64,000 nt of DNA. It comes from Streptomyces stelliscabiei (lineage in GTDB: Bacteria > Actinomycetota > Actinomycetes > Streptomycetales > Streptomycetaceae). Positions 17,964 to 26,035 of the stretch are shown here, piece by piece (positions within the stretch are counted from its first letter, which is position 1; the number at the start of each line of letters is the position of its first letter). The notes under the pieces are model-generated. The model was not told the DNA's origin. It worked only from the letters and a program-made list of their open reading frames with translations, and did no database searches. Location: assembly GCF_014873495.1 (NCBI RefSeq), contig NZ_JADBGF010000001.1, positions 8,680,001 through 8,744,000 of the forward strand, written 5' to 3'. Made by a program: the position numbers and the translations under genes.

Positions 17964-18146
17964 GTCCTCGCAAGAATCCGCTGAAGTCGGGTACTGCGGT
18001 GCGTGGCGCAAGCTGACCGCCGCGCTGGAGGGCCTACCGATCGCCACACCCACGGCTGGCGGGTTGTCCCAAGCCCGCCGGGCGCTCCGATGATAGCGAT
18101 GGTCGGTTCTTGCCTTGGTCCAGCGCCGCCTCCGGCGGCGTGAAGA

Positions 18147-19581
18147 TCATGGCTGTGAGCGCAGGGGCGGCAGGTCGCTGCCCTCGGCGGCCTTGATCCA
18201 GCGGGGTAGGAGGTGGCCGTCGAGGTTCTTCATCATCGTGGCGAACGACGCGATATGCCGTCAGGTCGGCGAGTTCGGGGCAGCGGGCCATGATGTGCTT
18301 GAGGCGGAGATGCTGACCGGAGCTGAGGTTGTCGGGGTGGCGGGTGAGCCAGCCGGTGACCTGCCGGACGGTGGGCGCCTCGGATCGCTTCGGCGTCGGC
18401 GCTTCGGCCGACCGCAGAGGTTCGAGCCAGCGCCGGACACTGCGGCTGGTCCCGCGATAGCCGCGCTGCTGGATCTCGCGGAACAGCCGTCCGCTGTCGG
18501 TGCAGCCTTCCTGCCAGCGCATGTTGAGGCACTTGGCCCAGGGTTGCAGCATCTTGCGGCTCTGCCGGGGCGGCGCAAGCAGTCCCTCCACCGTGGTCGC
18601 GTGGGCGTACTTGCGGATGGTCTTGCGGTCCATCCGCAGGGTCTTGGAGATCACGTCGATGGCGACGCCCTTGTCGTACATCTCGCGCACCGCGGCGAAG
18701 TGACGCCGGGTGTTCGCCGCTCGCTTTCCCTCGATCGCCGGCGGTCCGGCGAAGGGTTCCACGACCGCGTCCTGGACCTCGTCTTCCGGTGGCGTGAGGC
18801 AGCGCCGGTGGGCGAGGACGCACTTCTCGACCGTCTTGCACAGGTTGAGCCAGAGATGGAACCTGTCCGCGATTTGGACCGCGTCGGGCGCGGCCGTGCG
18901 CACCGCCTCCGCATACGCGCTGGCCCTGTCTCTGCACACGATCTCCGCTCCGGGGTGCTGCCGTAGCCAGGCGGGGAAGGTCTCGGCGGTGCGGTCCGGC
19001 AGCACGTCCACCGGACGGCCCTTCTCGATGTCGATCAGCACGGTCCCGTAGACGTGGCCACGTTTGAGGGCGAAGTCGTCGACACCCAGCACCCTCGGAC
19101 TCCGATCCGGTGGCTCCGCCGGCAGTGCCCGGAGGCGGCCGAGCAGGGTATTCGCGCTGACGCGGCAGTGCAGCATCGCCGCGAGGCGGGCCCCGGCCCG
19201 CCCGGCCAGGAACCTGCCGATCACCGCCAGCATCGCCTGCTGTGACTGGCTGCGGCGCCTGTATCGGAAGGTCAGACCCTCGACCTGCTCGGCGAAGGTC
19301 CGGCGCGGACACGACGACGCCTCGCACCGAAACCGGCGGACCGTCAGATAGATCGTCACCGGACGTCCCCCGACGGCGACATCGGCAAGCCTGCGCCGGT
19401 AACGGTCGTGCACACGACGGGAGTTGGCCGTACAAGTCGGGCACGACGCGGTCTCCGCGACCGTCGTAGCGGTGATCGTCAGTGTCGTGCCGACGAGTTG
19501 GAGGTCAGTCGCGGCCACGGATGCCAAGTGCGGCAGCTGCAGGTCAAGTATCTGATCACGTAACACGCACCCCATGATCAA
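18147..19581 (-). mobile_element. ISL3-family transposase, frameshifted and missing its C terminus
   Basis: Starts near 19581 (QILDLQLPHLASVAATDLQL) and shows the Cys-rich zinc finger (CPTCTANSRRVH...CEASSCPRRTF), the first catalytic Asp region RVLGVDDFALKRGHVYGTVL and the second DAVQIADRFHLWLNLCKTVE, so it is ISL3. Near 18240 the frame changes; the alternative frame continues the protein (SFATMMKNLDGHLLPRWIKA) to DLPPLRSQP and stops at 18147. The usual C-terminal segment carrying the GPVEG catalytic Glu is absent, so it is dead. A 7-bp stem (18124-18140) lies at its edge. Confidence 0.8.
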
Positions 19582-19651
19582 TCTGATGCATGGTCGCTCT
19601 GGGCGATCCCGAAATATTGATCAGAGCCGTTCAAAGTGACCATTGACACGA

Positions 19652-19990
19652 GTGGCCGACGAGCGGCTTCCGCGGCTGGCCGAATCGGTCCGCGACGCTG
19701 CCGACGAGATCACCACCGCGCTCGCCCGCGGAAATTCAGCACGCTCTCGACGCATCCACGTGCCGCCGACTCGACGGCGGAACCAAATCTGGCGACGACG
19801 CTGCCACGGGTGATGCTGCTCCACGAGTGGACCCATCCCACCTCGCACGCCGGTTCACCCGGTTCGTCCGGCTCGAGGTCATGCTCACGGACGTTGTCAC
19901 GACCCGGATCGGGAACGACCCGGCGCGTGCCGAGCTGATCGCCGGAGCCGCGAAAGCCGGTCACATGGCCGCCGGCTACCAGCCCGACGT
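19652..19990 (+). pseudogene. C-terminal remnants of transcriptional regulators
   Basis: Two plus-strand frames hold protein-like sequence. From 19652, VADERLPRLAESVRDAADEI then TTALARGN resembles the end of an IclR effector domain. From about 19827, SHLARRFTRFVRLEVMLTDV then TRIGNDPARAELIAGAAKA resembles a TetR C-terminal region and continues to about 19985. There it meets the end of the opposite-strand SnoaL remnant. Both are fragments without DNA-binding parts. They may be the far halves of genes broken by the IS nest at 16.3-19.6 kb. Confidence 0.35.
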
Positions 19991-20165
19991 CGATCCCAAC
20001 GGCATCATCTCGCGTATCTCATCGATGATCCGCAGCTCACCATCGACGGCCTTGAACAAGCCGAGCAGGTACATCGACCCGGCGTCAGGTCGAGGATGGC
20101 CCGGGATGGGTGAAAGTCGACCACGGCGAAGCTTCCGGCCACCCCGGGGCAGCAGTCCTGCGCTC
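19976..20165 (-). pseudogene. C-terminal remnant of a second SnoaL/NTF2-like gene
   Basis: The frame ending at 19976 (HPRPDAGSMYLLGLFKAVDG, then ELRIIDEIREMMPLGSTSGW) is a close copy of the C terminus of the SnoaL-like protein at 3756-4568. Just upstream the copy has lost one C relative to the intact gene (CACCCATCCC against CACCCCATCCC), which changes frame, and everything before about residue 220 is missing. It follows the second HpaB-type gene directly, as in the first cluster, so the hydroxylase-SnoaL pair was duplicated and then the SnoaL half was deleted. Confidence 0.75.
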
Positions 20166-20166
20166 G

Positions 20167-21420
20167 TCAGGCGATGCCTACCGGGGGCAGCCCGAAGTGC
20201 GTGCGCCCGAAGTTGATGGCGGCGCTGTCCACCTGATGCGCAACATGGCCCCGCATCACGCATATGTTGCGCCAGTAGCGACCGAGCATGCTGTCCTTTC
20301 GTGCTGCGGAACTGCCGGCGGTCCGGAAGATGATGTCTGCCGCCTGATGCGCGAGTTCGATACCTTGCAAGAGGACCAGCGTGATGCGTCGCTCGACCTC
20401 ATCCGAGCAGGGTTCATTCGTCGCCTGGATTTCGTCCGCAACCTTCATGAAATCGGCAGACGCCTGAAGCAGCGCGGCCCGCGCGGTGTCCACCAAGGCC
20501 CGGCACTTCCCGAAATTCAGCTGGTACTCCGAAAGCTCGTAACGGGAGACCTTGATCGGTCCAGCTGGCCTGCGGACGCGGAACCCCTCCTCATAGAGGT
20601 CCAGCGCGCCCTCGGCCGCGCCGATGACCACCGATGCCGACTCCGCGATGGTGAACGGCCGGAAGGGTCCGTGAAAGAGCGGGCTGTCCTCGTAGAACGC
20701 CGGCGGCAGAAGAGTGTGCCGCATCTCCATAGCGCCGGGGTAGGGCTTCGTCCGGTGCTCCGGAACGAAGATGTCGTCAAGCGTGACGCGATCCGACCCC
20801 GTTCCCTGCATCCCGATCGTGTTCCAATTACGGACGATCTCGTAGTCCCGGCGATCGAACAAGCCCATGCGTACCGAGTCGACGTTCGGCTGCGGCTCGT
20901 CCACCACGAATACCAGCAGGATATGGGTACCGTGCTCGCTGCCCGACGCGTAGTCCCATGCGCCGCTCACCCGGTATCCGCCCGGCACCGCGACACCCAC
21001 GCCTTGCCGCGCTGCGACCTCAGGTGCCCGGAAATCGCCGACGTGGCCATAGGCGTCGAGTTGAGCAGCCAGGGGATAGGTCGACAACTGGTAGACATGG
21101 CCAAGGGTCAGCGAGAGCACCCAGGCAGTCTCGGGGCAGCCGCGCGAGATCGCCGCGATCATCCGCACGTAGGTCGGCAGATCGAAGCCGTAGCCACCGA
21201 AGGCCTTCGGCTGGACGACCCGGTAGAAACCGGCGTCCACCAACGCCTGGTTCGTTTCGACGGAGATGTTCCCCTCCGCCTCTGTCGCGTCCTGCCGCGA
21301 GCGCAACATGTCGCACATCGACTCGGCTCGACGGATCAACTCTTCGGGATCGAGATCGGGCTCGGGCGGCGCGATCCTGGGGATGGACTGAAGTTCCTGG
21401 GCCGGCATCGCGGAGGTCAT
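20167..21420 (-). CDS. Second HpaB/HsaA-type flavin-dependent monooxygenase
   Basis: 417 aa, full length and intact, clearly paralogous to the protein at 4568-5812: shared FGGYGFDLPT, RGCPETAWVLS, GDFRAPEVAA, GAWDYASG, IGMQGTGS and SSAARKD...LGRYWRN. Same acyl-CoA-dehydrogenase fold and the same expected role as oxygenase of a two-component, reduced-flavin hydroxylase. Start ATG 21420 follows GAGGAAA. It needs a reductase; none is adjacent, so the one at 9020-9517 may serve. It lies 139 nt after the double-GntR regulator on the same strand. Sequence differences across the substrate-facing C-terminal bundle suggest a related but distinct substrate (inference). Confidence 0.87.
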   Translation of the reverse strand: MTSAMPAQELQSIPRIAPPEPDLDPEELIRRAESMCDMLRSRQDATEAEGNISVETNQALVDAGFYRVVQPKAFGGYGFDLPTYVRMIAAISRGCPETAWVLSLTLGHVYQLSTYPLAAQLDAYGHVGDFRAPEVAARQGVGVAVPGGYRVSGAWDYASGSEHGTHILLVFVVDEPQPNVDSVRMGLFDRRDYEIVRNWNTIGMQGTGSDRVTLDDIFVPEHRTKPYPGAMEMRHTLLPPAFYEDSPLFHGPFRPFTIAESASVVIGAAEGALDLYEEGFRVRRPAGPIKVSRYELSEYQLNFGKCRALVDTARAALLQASADFMKVADEIQATNEPCSDEVERRITLVLLQGIELAHQAADIIFRTAGSSAARKDSMLGRYWRNICVMRGHVAHQVDSAAINFGRTHFGLPPVGIA

Positions 21421-21559
21421 CGTTTCCTCACTTTCATGGGCTGCGTGTGGTCAGGGCCTCTGCCGCGCGCATCGCCTCGGCGGTGTGCCGACGGTGCACA
21501 TGCTCGCAGTCTTAGCGGGACAGCTGGCAGGCATTTCCATGTCTTTCGCAACTTTCCGC

Positions 21560-22846
21560 TCAGAGAAGTGAGCGAATCACGTTCGAGAATGTCTCAACCC
21601 GCGCCCGCTGGGCGCTTCGTGCCGCTTGCGGGTCATTTTTCCGGAACGCTGCCAGGACGGGCCGGGTCAGCGGAAGGTACAACTGGTTCATGATACTGAG
21701 AACGGAAATTCTCTCGGGGATTCTGGCCGGAGGATAGCCTCGCAAGCTTTGGGTAAGGATATCCAACAACGGATTGTCGACCGCTTCCAGCGCCGCTTCC
21801 TCGACGGCGAAAATTGAGGCGAGTCCCGTATTCGCCCCCTGATCCAGCGCCCGGCGTAAACTGCTGAGCGCGGTGGCGATCTGCTGACAGGTCGTCGGGG
21901 TTGCCCGCTCAGCGGCCAGCGCAACCATTTCGACGCTCAGCAGCCGGAAGATACGCATGACGATGTCGGGATGGATCCCGCTACTGGCGAGGAGACAGGC
22001 GACCAGCCGCGCGACGGCACCGGCACGAGGTGTCCTGCTCACGAGACCACGCCCACGGCCACAGTAGGTTTCCGCGGCACCTGCGCTCTCCAGGATGCGG
22101 ACCGCCTGGCGGAACGCGCCCCGATCGACGCCATAGCGGAAGCAGAGATCCTCTTCCGAGCCGAGGCGATGGCCCTGCACCCACTGTTCCGCGGTGCATT
22201 CCCGCAGAATGCGTTCGGTGATCTGACCCGCTCGTGAGCGGTTCAGGACCTCCGGCGCGAACAGTACGGTTGGATTGCCCGGGATCGCTCCGTTTCCGGA
22301 CATCATCTGGCGGATCGCACCGAGCACGTCATCGAATAGGTCGAGTGCGACGGAAACTTGCCCGACGATGAGATCAGCGTCGTTGCGGACGTCGTCGGAC
22401 AGTCCGTTGCGGACGCGTTGGATTGCTTCTTCGGCCTCGACCAGCTGCGGTTCCGTCGTTCCGAAGAAGAGCACGAAACCCATCAGGAATTTGGCCGTAC
22501 GAGTGTGGTCGACTTCGCGGACCCGAAGCCCGCTGTTCGGCCCGCTGGGGCCGCGCACCATGCGGGCCGTGCCGCGCACCTCGAGAATGCGCACCGCCTC
22601 GCGGACCACGGCGCGACCGACACCGTATCTCTCCGCGAGTTCGACCTCGGATCCCAACGACGCGTCCTGCGGCCAACCGCGCGCGATGAGATCCTCCTCG
22701 ACAAGGCGGGCGATCCGGCAGGCTCCCTTTTCGTCAGCCCCGCCCCACTCGTCGATCACGTCGGCCAGCAGACTTGCATCGTGGACGGCGGAAGACATCG
22801 CAGCAGCCGGAAGGCCAGAATGATGCCTGCGTAGCACCTCGGGCAT
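21560..22846 (-). CDS. Regulator with two GntR-type helix-turn-helix segments
   Basis: 428 aa, longer than the usual 230-250 aa of FadR-type GntR proteins. A first winged HTH is at about 40-105 (GSEVELAERYGVGRAVVREA, VRILEVRGTARMV) and a second at about 205-270 (GSEEDLCFRYGVDRGAFRQA, VRILESAGAAETY). The second is followed by a helical region (about 285-425) resembling an FCD ligand domain. Two GntR wings in one chain suggest binding to a direct-repeat or extended operator as a pseudo-dimer. ATG 22846 is 1 nt after the MFS stop, so it is co-translated with the transporter. It probably senses a pathway compound and controls this operon. Confidence 0.8.
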   Translation of the reverse strand: MPEVLRRHHSGLPAAAMSSAVHDASLLADVIDEWGGADEKGACRIARLVEEDLIARGWPQDASLGSEVELAERYGVGRAVVREAVRILEVRGTARMVRGPSGPNSGLRVREVDHTRTAKFLMGFVLFFGTTEPQLVEAEEAIQRVRNGLSDDVRNDADLIVGQVSVALDLFDDVLGAIRQMMSGNGAIPGNPTVLFAPEVLNRSRAGQITERILRECTAEQWVQGHRLGSEEDLCFRYGVDRGAFRQAVRILESAGAAETYCGRGRGLVSRTPRAGAVARLVACLLASSGIHPDIVMRIFRLLSVEMVALAAERATPTTCQQIATALSSLRRALDQGANTGLASIFAVEEAALEAVDNPLLDILTQSLRGYPPARIPERISVLSIMNQLYLPLTRPVLAAFRKNDPQAARSAQRARVETFSNVIRSLL

Positions 22847-22847
22847 G

Positions 22848-24116
22848 TCAGCTACTCCCCTCGAGAACAGGGGAATCGTTCTGCTGGCGGGGGCTGTCGA
22901 CGTAGCGGTAGGTGGGAAGGAATAGGGAGCCGATGAACCCGACGGTAATCACGCCTGCGACGATCGCCATGGGCACCGCGTAGCCACCGGCGAGATCGTG
23001 GCCGAGTCCAAGAAGGACCGGCCCGATTCCCATGCTGATCGTGAGGGCCGCGAGAGCGCCGCCAAGTATTTCGGAGCTCGCCTTCATGCCGCAATAGCGG
23101 GTCACCAGGAGGGGTACGAGGCCGGTGATGCTGCTGTACGTGAGCCCGAGCAGCGCCATGCCCGTCAGCAGGCCGGGGGTGCCTCCCAGGAAGAGCAGCG
23201 CCATGCCGATCGGCGACAGGAGCAGGAACGCGGCGACGATCTTCGGACTTGGCACCCGATCCATGACGAACCCGCCGACCAACGGTCCTACGGGGCCGAC
23301 GAGCGAGTACAGAGACAGGGCGAAAGTGGCGGTGTCCGGACTGACGCCCTGTCCGGTCGTCCACGCGACGATGTGGTTCGTGACGGCCACCAGCCCTGCG
23401 ATCACCAGGCAGTTCGAGCCGATGACCATGAGGAACGCCCGGGATCGCAGTGCCTGGGAGCCGGTCAGTCCCTCATCTCTCGACAGCGCGGGACCGGCCC
23501 CATGCCGGGCAGGCGCCTCGCGAATCAGCAGGATGGAAACCGGGATCGTCACCGCGGCGGCGACGACGGCGAGCATGCGGTACGCGGCGCGCCAGCCGTC
23601 GGCCTCGATCAGGCCCGCAGAGACCGGCACGGCCACGGCGGTCGCGATGGCGGGCACCCCGCTCAGCACCAGCCCGAGAGCGAGGCCCCGGTTCTTGTCG
23701 AACCAGCCACTGATGACCTTGGCATAGGAAATGGGCCCCGCGATCGTGGCGCCGAGCGCCATCAGGAGCGCAACCAGATACATCGCCGCGGGTTGGCCAC
23801 CGATGAGTGACAGCGAGAAGAAGCCCGCACACCAGAGCACGAGCCCGAAGGGCAAGGTGCGGCGCACGCCGTAACGATCGATGAGCCGACCGACGAACGG
23901 GCCGACGACGGCGCCTGCCAAGCCGACCAGCAGGGACGCCTGAGGATAGAGCGACAAACTCCAGCCGAATTCGTCGGACACCGGCTTCAGGAAGACCGGA
24001 AAGGTTCCTATGAACAGCGGGATGATGCCGAATCCGATGCAGATTCCGCAACCGATGGCCGCCACCGCGGCAGTACGTGCGTTTCGTCCTTCCTTCGGCG
24101 AGGCCGGGGTGCTCAC
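22848..24116 (-). CDS. MFS transporter (monocarboxylate/oxalate-formate antiporter-like)
   Basis: 422 aa integral membrane protein with 12 predicted helices. GPFVGRLIDRYGVRRTLPFG in the loop after helix 2 is the MFS signature, and FPVFLKPVSDEFGWSLS near the N terminus is common in the monocarboxylate/oxalate-formate-type branch. Start GTG 24116 overlaps the stop of the esterase remnant by 4 bp (GTGA), so in the ancestral operon the transporter was coupled to a full esterase. It probably imports the aromatic or acidic substrate of the pathway. A longer open frame upstream to 25745 is a read-through of unrelated fragments, not part of the protein. A related MFS is at 29884-31167. Confidence 0.85.
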   Translation of the reverse strand: MSTPASPKEGRNARTAAVAAIGCGICIGFGIIPLFIGTFPVFLKPVSDEFGWSLSLYPQASLLVGLAGAVVGPFVGRLIDRYGVRRTLPFGLVLWCAGFFSLSLIGGQPAAMYLVALLMALGATIAGPISYAKVISGWFDKNRGLALGLVLSGVPAIATAVAVPVSAGLIEADGWRAAYRMLAVVAAAVTIPVSILLIREAPARHGAGPALSRDEGLTGSQALRSRAFLMVIGSNCLVIAGLVAVTNHIVAWTTGQGVSPDTATFALSLYSLVGPVGPLVGGFVMDRVPSPKIVAAFLLLSPIGMALLFLGGTPGLLTGMALLGLTYSSITGLVPLLVTRYCGMKASSEILGGALAALTISMGIGPVLLGLGHDLAGGYAVPMAIVAGVITVGFIGSLFLPTYRYVDSPRQQNDSPVLEGSS

Positions 24117-24250
24117 CGGGACTCCAGGCACTGGACGAGCAATCGATCGATCCGCGCATTCGCTGCGCCCGCCGAGGGGTGGGGTGTCTCGATGAATGCG
24201 TGATCCGCCCCCGGATAAATCGCTGGTTCGGCGCGCACGCCGGCGGCAAT
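24113..24250 (-). pseudogene. C-terminal remnant of a second HSL-type esterase
   Basis: The last about 45 codons of an esterase close to the one at 9608-10552: IAAGVRAEPAIYPGADHAFI, then ETPHPSAGAANARIDRLL, against LAAGGRAELALYPGADHAFT in the intact protein. The catalytic His (GADHAF) is kept but HGGG and GESAG are gone. Directly upstream, without an IS between them, lies the N-terminal fragment of a dioxygenase gene; the join is at about 24248-24252. Confidence 0.85.
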
Positions 24251-24500
24251 ACCGTGTCCGGAAGTCCACGCGGCCGTCCGGGATGCGCAGGCATGAGGCC
24301 ATGCCATCTTCGTTCAGCAGGAAGATGTCGTTTTCGATGAAGGATGGCCACTGGCGATCGCCGAGCAGTCGGTAGAAGCCGCCGTCGAGATGCTCCGGAA
24401 CCTCGCCCTGAACTACTTCCAGTCCTCGGATGTCGATCTCCGCGCGCAGGGGCGCCTCGAAGCTCTGGAACTCGTTCTGCGGAAATCTGATCTGCTGCAT
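24249..24500 (-). pseudogene. N-terminal fragment (84 codons) of a second carotenoid/lignostilbene-type dioxygenase
   Basis: ATG 24500 opens a frame whose first 84 codons copy the intact dioxygenase at 13923, with a few substitutions (M18L, V22I, S74P, N75D). It then breaks after DFRTRY and runs into the esterase remnant. All four iron-ligand histidines are lost, so there is no activity. The promoter region upstream is also a near copy, in inverted orientation relative to copy 1. Confidence 0.9.
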
Positions 24501-24652
24501 CCTGCATTCCTTCCACCGCGTCGGGGACCCCGTCGAGGGGCGGCGAAGCGGGGCGGGCGTCCGGTCGCGGCTCGGCCCGGTTTCGTTGGATAGAGTCAAG
24601 GGGCTGGGCCCCTGCACGCACTCGGTCCCGGACGACAATGAACCGCCCGGTG

Positions 24653-24672
24653 TTTGTGGTGGCAACCACAAA
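24653..24672. promoter_or_regulatory. Conserved palindrome in the regulator/dioxygenase intergenic region (copy 2)
   Basis: TTTGTGGT-GGCA-ACCACAAA, 8-bp perfect arms and a 4-bp spacer, 24 bp before the GTG of the PucR-type regulator. It is the counterpart of 13745-13762. Position favours autoregulation and control of the divergent dioxygenase promoter. Confidence 0.55.
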
Positions 24673-24695
24673 GGGAACCGCTCGAGGAGGAGCCG

Positions 24696-25988
24696 GTGGC
24701 CGCACGATGGGTGCTCGATCTTCGGCCCGGGCCCACGCAACCGCCGGTGACGCCCTGCTGCCCGGCGCCGACGGTGACCGCCGCCCGGGAGGTGCTCGGA
24801 CCGGGCCCGGTCGGGTGGGCCGCACAGGTGGCCAGGGAGGCGGAGCTGCGAGTCGTCGAGCTCGTGCCGGAGATGGCCGGTTCCACCTCCATCGACACCG
24901 TCCGACGGCCCGCGGAGGCGTGTATCCTCGCCATCCTCATCGCCCTGCACGCCGACACCCCCGGCGAGGCGGTCGCGACTCCGCAGCTGGCGCTCGACGG
25001 CAACCGCGACAGCGTGCACCGCGGCGTCGCCCTGGACCGGGTGCTCCACGCGATGTGGATCTCGCACGTGCACCACTACGAGCGACTGCTCGAGTTCCTC
25101 GACCAGACCCTGCCTCCGCACGAGCTCGCTGGCACGGTGCGCCGGGTGACCGAGCTTTCCTTCGCCTACGTGGAGGCATTCACGGCGCGGTTCAGCGCCG
25201 AGTACACCGCGGAGCGGGAGGCGTGGCTGGGCAGCCTCGCCGCAACGAGGCGTCAGGTCATCGAGGACATCATTGCGGGTGTCCCCATATCGGTGCGCGA
25301 TCCGGAGCTGGTGCTCGGCCTCGACCTGTCGCGTCACCACCGGGCCGCCGTGCTCTGGACCGAGGACGATGCGGGGACCGACTCCGCCCACACCCTCCAC
25401 CGGCTCGCGGGCCGCCTCGCCGACGCCGCGGATGCCGGCCGACCGCTGGTGGTGCGCCCCGGCGGGACCTCGCTGTGGCTGTGGATGAGCTGGGCCGCGC
25501 CGCCGGAGCAGCGGCTCGCCGAGCGGCTGCGCGGCGCCGTCGACGCCCCGCACGGTATCCGAGCCGCCCTCGGCCCGCTCGACGCCGGCATTGACGGGTT
25601 CCGCCGCAGCCACCTCGGCGCCCTTGAGGTCCGCCGCGTCGCTGCAGCCTCCACCCGACGGTCGTCGTGGCTCGCCGACCATGACGAACTCGAGGTGATC
25701 GCCCTGCTCACGGCGAACCCCGAACACGCCCGCTGGTTTGTCCACCGCCAGCTCGGTGCGCTGGCCACGGACGACGACCGCTCGGCGGAGCTACGCGAGA
25801 CGTTGCGGCTCTACCTGGCATTCGAGCGCAGCCGCACGGCCGCCGCCCAAGTGCTGCACGTCGCCCCGAACACCGTCGGCTACCGTGTCCGGCAGGCCGA
25901 GGCCATCCTCGGTACCGACCTGGCCAAGGACCCGCTCCGGATCGGGCTCGCGCTAGAGATCTACGACTATCTGAATCCTGAAAAATAG
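24696..25988 (+). CDS. PucR/CdaR-type transcriptional regulator
   Basis: 430 aa. The C-terminal HTH_30 (about 375-425: LRLYLAFERSRTAAAQVLHV, APNTVGYRVRQAEAILG) is the PucR-type DNA-binding helix-turn-helix; the middle (about 200-330) fits the GGDEF-like sensor fold of CdaR/PucR proteins, and the N-terminal part (about 50-180) the RsbT-like/DUF domain often seen before it. GTG 24696 follows GAGGAGGAG at ideal spacing; further upstream codons are outside family similarity. It is divergent from a dioxygenase promoter whose gene is now only a fragment, and a near-identical promoter drives the intact dioxygenase at 13923. So it is likely an activator of the dioxygenase in trans. Confidence 0.85.
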   Translation: MAARWVLDLRPGPTQPPVTPCCPAPTVTAAREVLGPGPVGWAAQVAREAELRVVELVPEMAGSTSIDTVRRPAEACILAILIALHADTPGEAVATPQLALDGNRDSVHRGVALDRVLHAMWISHVHHYERLLEFLDQTLPPHELAGTVRRVTELSFAYVEAFTARFSAEYTAEREAWLGSLAATRRQVIEDIIAGVPISVRDPELVLGLDLSRHHRAAVLWTEDDAGTDSAHTLHRLAGRLADAADAGRPLVVRPGGTSLWLWMSWAAPPEQRLAERLRGAVDAPHGIRAALGPLDAGIDGFRRSHLGALEVRRVAAASTRRSSWLADHDELEVIALLTANPEHARWFVHRQLGALATDDDRSAELRETLRLYLAFERSRTAAAQVLHVAPNTVGYRVRQAEAILGTDLAKDPLRIGLALEIYDYLNPEK

Positions 25989-26035
25989 ATAGAACATCCT
26001 GCATCGCGGGCGTAGTTCGATCATCGGGCTACCGG

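Larger units (their letters stand above)
16503..17982 (-). mobile_element. IS605-type element carrying tnpB, inserted in the IS4 gene
   Basis: About 1.48 kb element with tnpB only (no tnpA seen). Its edges are inferred from where the IS4 reading frame breaks and resumes. Each end carries a subterminal hairpin (16510-16529 and 17944-17963), as in IS200/IS605 elements that move as single strands and need a TnpA supplied from elsewhere. The 3' end of tnpB and the right-end hairpin are where an omega (guide) RNA would be expected. Confidence 0.75.
16318..18093 (+). mobile_element. IS4-family transposase fragment, split by an IS605-type element
   Basis: Left part 16318-16502 reads as the IS4 N-terminal domain (CIVAGGRYAPGHLGEFTQHL, SRLRALPSHVVVYLLLAACL). 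Right part 17983-18093 continues it (EVGYCGAWRKLTAALEGLPI, ATPTAGGLSQARRALR) before a TGA. Joined across the gap they form one continuous N-terminal region. The rest of the transposase is gone, replaced by the ISL3 copy from about 18094. Inactive. Confidence 0.8.

Noticed and set aside
22848-25745. A 965-codon open frame on the minus strand
   Set aside because: It is an accidental read-through. It joins antisense of the PucR-type gene, the promoter, 84 dioxygenase codons, a frame-shifted esterase remnant and the MFS gene. The true gene starts at GTG 24116.
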